Source: Bacillota bacterium (GTDB taxonomy: Bacteria > Bacillota > Clostridia > Acetivibrionales > DSM-1351). Taken from it: a DNA stretch of 28,670 nt. Location: contig JAEWOH010000013.1 of the NCBI GenBank assembly GCA_023460955.1, positions 1-28,670 of the forward strand, in the 5' to 3' direction. This document shows positions 22,699-28,670 of this stretch, one piece after another; the first letter of the stretch is position 1; every line of letters begins with the position of its first letter. Under the pieces are notes generated by a model. It made no database searches. It had not been told where the DNA came from and saw only the letters and a program-made list of their open reading frames with translations. The position numbers and the translations under genes were made by a program.

Positions 22699-24998
22699 GC
22701 CAATCCCTCCTTTGACTCCAGTCTGACTACATCCTTGACCGAAGTCTCGAGTTCTTCCTGTGACAGCTGTGAAAGGGCAATCTGCTGGTAAACTTCGCAG
22801 TTTTCAAGGAGCTCTTTGTGGGTTCCCATACCAACCACCCTTCCTTCATCAAGGACCAGAATCTTATCTGCATTCATAACTGTGCTGATTCTCTGAGCAA
22901 CTATTAATACTGTCGCACCCTGTGTTTTGGTTTTCAAGGCCTTTCTTAAAGCTGCATCGGTCTTGTAATCCAGTGCCGAGAAGCTGTCATCAAAAATGAA
23001 AATCTCCGGCCTTTTGATTAATGCTCTGGCTATTGACAATCTTTGCTTCTGACCGCCCGAAACGTTTGTTCCGCCCTGAGAAATTTCAGTGTCAAAGCCC
23101 TTTTCCTTTTCGCTGATAAACTCTGTCGCCTGCGCAATATCTGCTGCCAGCTTCAAATCGTCCTCAGTTGCTGCTTCGTAACCGTACTTAAGATTACTTT
23201 CGATTGTACCGGAGAATAGTACTCCCTTCTGAGGGACATATCCTATCCTGTTTCTTAATTCTTTTTGCGGAACTTCTCTTATATCAACACCGTCAACAAG
23301 TATCTGACCGGAGGTAACATCATAGAAACGAGGTATAAGGTTTATAAGTGTAGACTTTCCGCTTCCTGTACTTCCGATGAAGGCTACAGTCTCCCCTGCA
23401 TTTGCTGAGAAGTTTATATCCGAAAGAACCTCATCTTCTGCTCCGGGGTACTTAAACCCTACATTTTTAAACTCAACCTTGCCCTTTAAGCTGCTGTTGA
23501 ACTCCTTTTTGCTTACCGGATCGAGAATGGAGCCTTTTGTACCGATTACCTCGGCAATACGGTTTATAGATACTGATGCACGCGGTAAGGTCATTGAAAC
23601 CATTGAAATCATAAGGAAGGCAAATATAATCTGCATCGCATACTGCATAAAGGCCATCATATTACCAACCTGCATATTTCCAAGATCCACCTGATGTGAA
23701 CCAACCCATACTATAAGCAGCACTACGCCGTTAAGGATAAGCATCATCAAAGGGAACATTGCTGTCAAAATCCTGCTTACAAAAAGGTTTGTATTTGTAA
23801 GGTCGGTATTTGCTTTTTCAAATTTCTCTTCTTCCTTCTTCTGAGTACCAAAAGCCCTTATAACCAGCATACCGGTAAGAGATTCACGGGTAACCAGATT
23901 CAATTTGTCAATAAGCTTTTGAATGCTTCTGAACTTCGGAATAGCTACACCAAACATTACCAATACAAGGCTGAGGATAGCCAACACTGATACACCTATA
24001 ACCCAGGACATGGAGGTATCCGTTCTCATTGCTTTCAGGAAACCACCAACTCCAAGGATTGGTGCATAGAATACCAGCCTGAGGAACATAACCATAAACA
24101 TCTGCACCTGTTGAATATCATTAGTACTTCTTGTGATAAGTGAGGAAGTTGAAAATTTATCAAACTCGGTATTTGAAAATGCAACCACATTTTCAAATAC
24201 ATTTTTTCTAAGGCTTCTGCCAAGACCAGCTGATACTCTTGCTGCCATAAGACCAACTATAACAGCAGCTACCATACCGACAAGTGCAACGCCTAACATT
24301 TTAAGGCCGGCCAATATAATGTAATTTGACTGCATTTTTCCTGTATCTCTGCCAAGAGCCTCATATTCACCCTTTACATAGAGAACTGCACCCTGACTGA
24401 TAATACTGTCAGGCATAGCATCAAACTTCTTATCAATGGCACTTTGCATTCCGGCAAGCTGTTCCTTTGGCATTTTTGACAGAAGATCAAAGGGATCTGT
24501 ATCTTTAGGAAGCTTTGCAAGACTCTGCGAAAGTTGATCATTACCGGCTTTACCCTCTTCCTGGAAAGCAGCCATACCCTTGGTTTCCAGTGTATACACC
24601 AACAATTCAGGTTTTCCTAATGCCTTAATTAATTTGTCGGTTGTTTCCTCATTAATGTCATTAAGTTTATAAACATCGTTGTTTTTTATTTCAGGATAGT
24701 TTTTTGAGTATTTATCAATGTCTTCCTGAGATATTTTCGCCCTTTCAACCAAAGTATAGTTATCAAGAACCAATTTCTTATCCGCATCATTCATGAAAAA
24801 AGTCATCTTGTCCATTTCACCCTTGCGGATTAATTCAGGAACTGCATTTTCAACACCTTTCTGCTGAATACCTACATTAACAATGTTTGACATATAGTCA
24901 GGCAGTGATAGGTCACACACAGCCTGAAGCAGCAAAAACGCTACAATTCCTATAATAGTAACTATATGCGGTTTTAAGTGCTTTAATAATTTTCCCAT
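22695..24998 (-). CDS. ABC exporter half-transporter with large extracellular insert
   Basis: At 767 residues this partner is about 170 longer than a standard half-transporter. The surplus is a hydrophilic, Lys/Asp/Glu-rich region (about 35-225) between the first and second membrane helices, which should lie outside the membrane. The nucleotide domain has Walker A GSTGSGKS near 540, canonical signature NVSGGQKQR near 644 and Walker B IFIFDDSFSALD near 668. There the catalytic glutamate is replaced by aspartate, as in the degenerate site of heterodimeric exporters such as BmrCD and TM287/288. AAGGAG lies 6 nt before the ATG. The divergent MarR gene is a likely regulator. Confidence 0.93.
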   Translation of the reverse strand: MGKLLKHLKPHIVTIIGIVAFLLLQAVCDLSLPDYMSNIVNVGIQQKGVENAVPELIRKGEMDKMTFFMNDADKKLVLDNYTLVERAKISQEDIDKYSKNYPEIKNNDVYKLNDINEETTDKLIKALGKPELLVYTLETKGMAAFQEEGKAGNDQLSQSLAKLPKDTDPFDLLSKMPKEQLAGMQSAIDKKFDAMPDSIISQGAVLYVKGEYEALGRDTGKMQSNYIILAGLKMLGVALVGMVAAVIVGLMAARVSAGLGRSLRKNVFENVVAFSNTEFDKFSTSSLITRSTNDIQQVQMFMVMFLRLVFYAPILGVGGFLKAMRTDTSMSWVIGVSVLAILSLVLVMFGVAIPKFRSIQKLIDKLNLVTRESLTGMLVIRAFGTQKKEEEKFEKANTDLTNTNLFVSRILTAMFPLMMLILNGVVLLIVWVGSHQVDLGNMQVGNMMAFMQYAMQIIFAFLMISMVSMTLPRASVSINRIAEVIGTKGSILDPVSKKEFNSSLKGKVEFKNVGFKYPGAEDEVLSDINFSANAGETVAFIGSTGSGKSTLINLIPRFYDVTSGQILVDGVDIREVPQKELRNRIGYVPQKGVLFSGTIESNLKYGYEAATEDDLKLAADIAQATEFISEKEKGFDTEISQGGTNVSGGQKQRLSIARALIKRPEIFIFDDSFSALDYKTDAALRKALKTKTQGATVLIVAQRISTVMNADKILVLDEGRVVGMGTHKELLENCEVYQQIALSQLSQEELETSVKDVVRLESKEGLA

Positions 24999-25040
24999 GT
25001 ATTACTCCTTTCTCTCTGTCCAAATTTCCTAGTCCTTATC

Positions 25041-25083
25041 AAAGTCAATTACTATCGACCGGCAGCCGATAGTAATTGACTTT
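25041..25083 (-). repeat. Perfect 17-bp inverted repeat in the exporter 5' leader
   Basis: AAAGTCAATTACTATCG (25041-25057) and CGATAGTAATTGACTTT (25067-25083) are exact complements with a 9-nt GC-rich loop. The hairpin lies between the predicted exporter start site (about 25127) and the ATG at 24998. No T tract follows on either strand. It could be an RNA structure affecting the exporter, or a palindromic protein site. Confidence 0.8.
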
Positions 25084-25133
25084 GTGATGGTATATCAAGT
25101 CTAAAGACTATTATTCAAATTCAACTGTTCTTA

Positions 25134-25162
25134 ATTATAAATATATAACTATTATATGTCAA
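25134..25162 (-). promoter_or_regulatory. Perfect-consensus sigma-A promoter of the ABC exporter
   Basis: On the minus strand TTGACA (25157-25162) and TATAAT (25134-25139) match the sigma-A consensus at all 12 positions with a 17-bp spacer. Such a promoter is normally held down by a repressor. Flanking repeats that could bind one are TAATAATT...AATTATTA (25163-25188), just upstream of the -35, and AGTCT-AA-AGACT (about 25099-25110), downstream of the start. The MarR protein encoded alongside is the obvious candidate. Confidence 0.7.
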
Positions 25163-25335
25163 TAATAATTTTTATTGTATAATTATTATAAATAGTGTAT
25201 AATATTTTCGTATTTATTCCAAATTAAGATATATATCTACTAATAATAGCCAAATAATATCAAAGTTATATTTACTAGAATAACTGTAACACTATATCCT
25301 GAAATTTCACTACTTTTGCTTATACTAAAGTTTGA

Positions 25336-25365
25336 TTTTAGAATTACCATTTTTAGAATTACCAT
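25336..25365. repeat. Tandem 15-bp direct repeat upstream of the MarR gene
   Basis: TTTTAGAATTACCAT occurs twice head to tail without a gap (25336-25350 and 25351-25365), about 80 bp before the MarR gene. The rest of the 448-bp intergenic region is very AT-rich. The repeat may be a slippage duplication or two copies of a regulator half-site. Confidence 0.65.
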
Positions 25366-25446
25366 TTATAGTATACTTTTTTTACGGCACATAAGTCTTG
25401 TAAATAATGTATGATTTTTGCATTAACCAGAAAAGGAGTTTTATAT

Positions 25447-25896
25447 ATGTTTACCAAAGAAAATTTAAGTTCACTTTCAAACAATATGTTTTTACTATTT
25501 ATAGCCATAAACAGCAGGGTAATTAACCGGACACTTATGTTCAAAGGGTTTGCTTTCCCACCTTCACATATGAAGGTTATCTTCTATCTGCACTTTAACG
25601 GTCCCAGTCCTATATCTAAAATAGCTAAGGATCTGGTAATTTCAAAACCTAATATGACACCTATTCTTGATAACCTCATTGCAGATGGCTTCGCAAGAAG
25701 ATATGATGATCCTAATGACAGAAGAATTATTATGATTGAACCTACAGAAAAAGCTTGTAGATTTCTCGAGGAAAAAAGACAGGCTACCATTTCAGCCCTT
25801 TCAGAGAAATTGTCAAATCTTGAGCAGCAGGATCTTGAAACTCTTAATAAGATAATACCCGAACTTACTGCCATACTGGGAAAGCTACAGCAATAA
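25447..25896 (+). CDS. MarR family transcriptional regulator
   Basis: This 149-residue winged-helix protein has a dimerisation helix (about 5-30), the DNA-binding core SPISKIAKDLVISKPNMTPI with the recognition helix near 60-75, the wing YDDPNDRRIIMIEPT and a C-terminal dimer helix. MarR proteins usually repress a neighbouring gene until a ligand binds; the divergent ABC exporter is the likely target, plus itself. The ATG at 25447 is chosen because AAAAGGAG lies 8 nt upstream; an in-frame ATG 36 nt earlier has no ribosome site. No terminator is visible after the stop, only 4 nt before the next promoter, so some transcripts may run into the riboswitch. Confidence 0.9.
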   Translation: MFTKENLSSLSNNMFLLFIAINSRVINRTLMFKGFAFPPSHMKVIFYLHFNGPSPISKIAKDLVISKPNMTPILDNLIADGFARRYDDPNDRRIIMIEPTEKACRFLEEKRQATISALSEKLSNLEQQDLETLNKIIPELTAILGKLQQ

Positions 25897-25900
25897 ATCC

Positions 25901-25929
25901 TTGACTCTGATTATAATAAGAACTATAAT
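25901..25929 (+). promoter_or_regulatory. serC: Sigma-A promoter of the riboswitch-serCA operon
   Basis: TTGACT (25901-25906) and TATAAT (25924-25929) are 17 bp apart, with a near-perfect consensus. The start near 25936 lies about 30 nt before the first glycine aptamer and 315 nt before serC. Confidence 0.75.
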
Positions 25930-25963
25930 ATATGTAATTATTAACTAAATAGTGTCGGATGAT

Positions 25964-26123
25964 TGATGGAGGAGAGTTCCTTTTGCAACACAAAAGGCAC
26001 CGAAGGAGTAGCACTCTCAGGTAAAAAAGGACTTCATCAGGACGGATCTCTGGAGAGACCAATGTTGGCGCCGAAGGGGCAATACGGATTATATCCGTCA
26101 ATCTCTCAGGCAAAAGGACAGAG
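25964..26123 (+). promoter_or_regulatory. Tandem glycine riboswitch upstream of serC
   Basis: Two glycine aptamers lie in tandem. Aptamer 1 (about 25964-26039) has the conserved GGCACCGAAGGAG at 25997-26008 region, CTCTCAGGTAAAA and AAGGAC; P1 pairs GATGGAG with CTTCATC. Aptamer 2 (about 26048-26123) has GGCGCCGAAGGGGCAA, CTCTCAGGCAAAAGGACAGAG; P1 pairs CTCTG with CAGAG. The conserved core and the tandem arrangement are diagnostic of the glycine riboswitch (gcvT RNA). It precedes serC and serA, not glycine-cleavage genes. Whether glycine turns the genes on or off cannot be read safely from the sequence. The long open frame through this region, in frame with serC, is a coincidence of the RNA. 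Confidence 0.95.
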
Positions 26124-26153
26124 TATATGCATTATAATGCTATTTTATATAGT

Positions 26154-26183
26154 TTTATTTGCGTTTATTTGCGTTTATTTGCG
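26154..26183 (+). repeat. Three tandem 10-bp repeats in the riboswitch expression platform
   Basis: TTTATTTGCG is repeated exactly three times (26154-26163, 26164-26173, 26174-26183), followed by a partial TTT. It lies between the second glycine aptamer and the terminator-like hairpin. Copy-number change by slippage would alter the spacing between sensor and output in 10-nt steps. Confidence 0.85.
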
Positions 26184-26189
26184 TTTCAG

Positions 26190-26227
26190 AGGTCAAATCA
26201 CTAGATTTGGCCTTTATATATTTTATT
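26190..26227 (+). terminator. Candidate riboswitch-controlled terminator before serC
   Basis: AGGTCAAATC (26190-26199) pairs with GATTTGGCCT (26204-26213), 10 bp with one G-U pair and a 4-nt loop. A T-rich tract with interspersed A follows (TTATATATTTTATTT). It lies just before the serC ribosome site. It is the best candidate for the regulated output, although the T tract is broken. A perfect palindrome GCATTATAATGC at about 26129-26140 may take part in the alternative fold. Confidence 0.6.
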
Positions 26228-26250
26228 TAATAAAAAAGGAGTGTTTAGAA

Positions 26251-27327
26251 ATGAACAGAGTTTATAATTTTTCTGCCGGACCTTCTATGTTACCGGAGCC
26301 TGTATTGACAAAAGCTGCTGAGGAAATGATAAATTACAATGGTACAGGTATGTCTGTGATGGAAATGAGTCACAGATCAAAAGTGTACACTTCCATAATT
26401 GAAAATACTGAAAGTCTTATGCGTAAGCTAATGAAGATCGATGATTCCTATTCCGTTTTATTTTTGCAAGGCGGTGCTTCAACCCAATTTTCAATGGTAC
26501 CAATGAATCTCTTCAGCAATTATAAAAAGGCTGACATTATAAATACCGGTAACTGGTCGAAAAAGGCCATTTCAGAAGCAAAGCTATATGGCTCTGTAAA
26601 TGTTATTGCCTCCTCCGAAGATACAAACTTTACTTATATACCTGAGGGTTATAAGATATCCGAAGACGTTGACTATGTCCATATAACCAGCAACAACACA
26701 CTTGAGGGTACCCGTTATACTGAATATCCTGATACAGGAAACGTTCCACTCGTAGCCGACATGTCCAGTGACATAATGTCTTGCGAAATTGATGTTAACA
26801 AATTTGGACTTATATATGCTGGTGCACAGAAAAACCTTGGACCAGCAGGTCTTACAATAGTTATAGTAAAAAATGATCTAATAGGAAAGCACCTTGATAT
26901 CACTCCAACAATGATGAGATATTCCACTCATGCAAAGGAAAAGTCCCTTTACAATACTCCACCCTGCTACAGCATATATATTGCCGGTTTGGTATTCAAA
27001 TGGCTGGAGGATATGGGCGGAATCAAGACAATAGAGAAAATTAATATTGAAAAAGCTGCTATTCTCTATAATTTCCTTGATGAATCAAAAATGTTTACAA
27101 ACAAGGTAAATAAGAAGGACAGATCTCTTATGAATATTCCATTTACTGCTCCTACTGAGGAATTGAATGAGAAATTTATAAAAGAGGCTGAAAAAGCAGG
27201 TCTCTGTACACTAAAAGGGCATCGTCTCATAGGTGGTATGAGAGCTAGCATTTACAACGCTATGCCTGTAGAAGGTGTAATCAAGCTTGTTGATTTTATG
27301 AAGAAGTTTGAGGTTGAAAATAAATAA
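26251..27327 (+). CDS. serC: Phosphoserine aminotransferase SerC
   Basis: SerC converts 3-phosphohydroxypyruvate and glutamate to O-phosphoserine and 2-oxoglutarate, using PLP; it is cytoplasmic. The 358-residue protein starts VYNFSAGPSMLPEPVL, the family hallmark, and has GMSVMEMSHRSK, LFLQGGASTQF and the PLP lysine K194 in YAGAQKNLGPAG. The length is normal. The ATG at 26251 follows AAAAAAGGAG by 9 nt; a much longer frame from 25963 reads through the riboswitch and is rejected. It is the first gene of a two-gene unit with serA, 22 nt apart, under the glycine riboswitch. No serB phosphatase gene is in the window. Confidence 0.97.
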   Translation: MNRVYNFSAGPSMLPEPVLTKAAEEMINYNGTGMSVMEMSHRSKVYTSIIENTESLMRKLMKIDDSYSVLFLQGGASTQFSMVPMNLFSNYKKADIINTGNWSKKAISEAKLYGSVNVIASSEDTNFTYIPEGYKISEDVDYVHITSNNTLEGTRYTEYPDTGNVPLVADMSSDIMSCEIDVNKFGLIYAGAQKNLGPAGLTIVIVKNDLIGKHLDITPTMMRYSTHAKEKSLYNTPPCYSIYIAGLVFKWLEDMGGIKTIEKINIEKAAILYNFLDESKMFTNKVNKKDRSLMNIPFTAPTEELNEKFIKEAEKAGLCTLKGHRLIGGMRASIYNAMPVEGVIKLVDFMKKFEVENK

Positions 27328-27349
27328 TTTCACGGAAGGATGATCAATA

Positions 27350-28525
27350 ATGTATAAAATACAGATGCTTAATAAAATAGCAAACTGTGGTCTGGATCTT
27401 ATGCCAAAGGAAAAGTACCAAATAAATACAGATGAAGTAAATCCGGACGGTATACTTGTTAGAAGCGCAAACATGCTGGATATGGAGCTGAATAAAAACC
27501 TCAAGGCAATAGCCAGAGCGGGTGCAGGCGTTAACAATATTCCAATAGACAAATGTACTGAAAAGGGTATTGTTGTTTTCAACACACCGGGTGCTAACTC
27601 CACAGGTGTTAAAGAGTTGGTAATTGCCTCACTTTTACTCTCATCAAGAAAAATAACCAAGGGTATCGAGTGGGCTCAAACTCTCAAGGGTAAAGGTGAC
27701 GAGGTTCCAAAGCTTGTAGAAAAAGGCAAGTCCCAGTTCGAAGGTCCTGAAATTCTTAATAAAAAAATAGGTGTAATAGGTCTGGGTGCCATAGGTGTAA
27801 TGGTTGCAAATGATTGTATAGCTCTTGGTATGGAAGTTATGGGTTATGACCCATATATTTCTGTAAAAGCCGCATGGGGTCTGTCCAGTTCTGTAATCAG
27901 GGCAAACAGTCTTGAACATCTGCTTTCCACCTGTGATTACATAACCATACATGTTCCTTTGACTCCTGAAACAAAAAATACTCTTAATAAAGAGAAATTC
28001 GATATTATGAAGAAGGGCGTCAGGATTATTAATCTTGCAAGAGGTGGATTGGTATCAAATAAGGATCTGCTGGAGGCTATCACTAATGGCACAGTTGCCT
28101 GCTATGTTACCGATTTCCCTGAGGACGAACTGCTTGGTATTGATGAAATTATTGCAATACCGCACCTTGGTGCTTCAACTCCCGAGTCTGAAGAAAATTG
28201 CGCTGTTATGGCAGTAAATCAGTTAAAGGATTATCTCGAAACAGGTATGATTAAAAATTCAGTTAACTTCCCTGATTGCGATATGCTGCCTACTGATAAG
28301 ACTAGAATAATTACCGTTCATCGTAATATTCCAAATATGATAGGGCAAATGACAACTATTCTGGCTGCAAACAAAATCAATATAGCAGACATGCTCACCC
28401 GTCACAAGGATACAATCGGTTACAATGTAATTGACATCGAGGGAGAGCTTAATGAAGAAGTTATTGATAAAATCAGAGCAATAGATGGAGTTAAAACCGT
28501 TAGAGTTATACCTTCACAGAAATAA
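27350..28525 (+). CDS. serA: D-3-phosphoglycerate dehydrogenase SerA
   Basis: SerA oxidises 3-phosphoglycerate with NAD, the first step of serine synthesis. The 391-residue protein has a substrate domain, the NAD-binding motif GLGAIG (144-149), the catalytic R231 (NLARGGLV), an acidic residue in TDFPEDEL and H272 (IPHLGAST). A C-terminal ACT domain follows (about 322-391, TVHRNIPNMIGQMTTILA). The ACT domain usually binds serine for feedback inhibition. The length fits the short-chain type without the extra ASB domain. AAGGA lies 9-10 nt before the ATG. No terminator of its own follows: an insertion-sequence end begins 20 bp after the stop. Confidence 0.96.
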   Translation: MYKIQMLNKIANCGLDLMPKEKYQINTDEVNPDGILVRSANMLDMELNKNLKAIARAGAGVNNIPIDKCTEKGIVVFNTPGANSTGVKELVIASLLLSSRKITKGIEWAQTLKGKGDEVPKLVEKGKSQFEGPEILNKKIGVIGLGAIGVMVANDCIALGMEVMGYDPYISVKAAWGLSSSVIRANSLEHLLSTCDYITIHVPLTPETKNTLNKEKFDIMKKGVRIINLARGGLVSNKDLLEAITNGTVACYVTDFPEDELLGIDEIIAIPHLGASTPESEENCAVMAVNQLKDYLETGMIKNSVNFPDCDMLPTDKTRIITVHRNIPNMIGQMTTILAANKINIADMLTRHKDTIGYNVIDIEGELNEEVIDKIRAIDGVKTVRVIPSQK

Positions 28526-28545
28526 ACCAATATTTATACAAAAAC

Positions 28546-28670
28546 GGCTCTATGTCAATAGTTGGGGTAGAATAGTAAACTGAATTTTAATCGGAGGGCC
28601 AGTCGCGTTAATTTGTGGCTGGCTCTCTATTCTTATGTAGGGTATGTAGAATTCTGAGTCTGAAGTTATC
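28546..28670 (+). mobile_element. Left end of a probable ISL3-family element (cut by window edge)
   Basis: GGCTCTATGTCAATAGTTGG at 28546-28565 resembles the terminal repeats of ISL3-family elements, which commonly begin GGCTCTTTGTCAA. The sequence to the window end contains no gene start, only a hairpin (28594-28627), consistent with the leader region before a transposase. ISL3 elements duplicate 8 bp; the 8 bp before this end are ACAAAAAC, to be compared with the other flank outside this window. The family call is from memory of the repeat pattern. Confidence 0.45.
28594..28627 (+). repeat. Stable hairpin inside the IS end downstream of serA
   Basis: GAGGGCCAGTC (28594-28604) pairs with GGCTGGCTCTC (28617-28627), 11 bp with two G-U pairs and a 12-nt loop. 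No T run follows. Lying just inside an insertion sequence, it could block translation of a transposase from read-through serCA transcripts, and could also shield the 3' end of the serCA mRNA. Confidence 0.6.

Noticed and set aside
25041..25083. Intrinsic terminator at the 17-bp palindrome
   Set aside because: No T tract follows the stem on either strand.
25963..26250. A 96-residue N-terminal extension of SerC reading through the riboswitch
   Set aside because: The region is a clear tandem glycine aptamer, the extension has no resemblance to SerC, and the ATG at 26251 has a proper ribosome site and gives the family's normal N-terminus.
7..28670. A composite transposon carrying the whole window
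   Set aside because: The two insertion-sequence ends belong to different families and share no terminal repeat, so they cannot act as one unit.
1..28670. CRISPR array, toxin-antitoxin or restriction system
   Set aside because: No regularly spaced repeats, cas genes, methylase or nuclease motifs, or small paired toxin genes were found on reading both strands.

Overview
The window looks like a chromosomal segment of a low-GC Firmicute, most likely a clostridium of the cellulolytic Ruminiclostridium type. The evidence is AT-rich intergenic DNA, strong AGGAGG ribosome binding sites, sigma-A promoters with 17-bp spacers, a YesN-type response regulator and a tandem glycine riboswitch. The species assignment is an inference; no rRNA or other marker gene is present.

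Layout, left to right. (1) 7-1007: an IS481-like insertion sequence. It abuts, and probably truncates, a small membrane protein gene. (2) 1003-3294, minus strand: a small envelope-type group, made of a two-domain PRC-barrel protein, a 59-residue YtxH-like small protein, an AI-2E-family permease and the truncated membrane protein. (3) 3530-4843, plus strand: a DUF1015 protein with its own promoter and a bidirectional terminator. (4) 4990-15196, minus strand: a complete urea uptake and hydrolysis cluster in the order urtABCDE-ureABCEFGD. (5) 15582-19414, minus strand, directly upstream of urtA: a hybrid histidine kinase (sensor, HisKA, HATPase, REC, HPt) and a REC-AraC response regulator. (6) 19652-20752, plus strand: a soluble REC-histidine kinase, divergent from the hybrid kinase. 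(7) 20839-24998, minus strand: a heterodimeric ABC exporter, divergent from a MarR-family regulator (25447-25896, plus). (8) 25901-28525, plus strand: promoter, tandem glycine riboswitch, then serC and serA. (9) 28546 to the end: the probable left end of an ISL3-family element lying 20 bp beyond serA.

How the parts fit. UrtA-E would import urea, UreABC would hydrolyse it to ammonia and carbamate, and UreEFGD would load nickel into the active site. The adjacent phosphorelay is a plausible regulator of this cluster by position only. Control at the RNA level is dense. The kinase operon has a terminator-like hairpin at its first transcribed bases. The regulator ends in a hairpin that has its stop codon in the loop. 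urtA has a roughly 275-nt leader with an irregular stem-loop followed by six U residues. A perfect 10-bp hairpin separates urtA from urtB. On the right, a glycine-sensing leader sits in front of serine biosynthesis genes rather than glycine-cleavage genes. The DUF1015 gene, whose family often neighbours serA/serC in clostridia, lies about 22 kb away.

I see no CRISPR array, tRNA, rRNA, phage module or defence system. The most interesting items are regulatory: the urtA leader, the serCA glycine riboswitch, the kinase-operon attenuator and the DUF1015-serine link.
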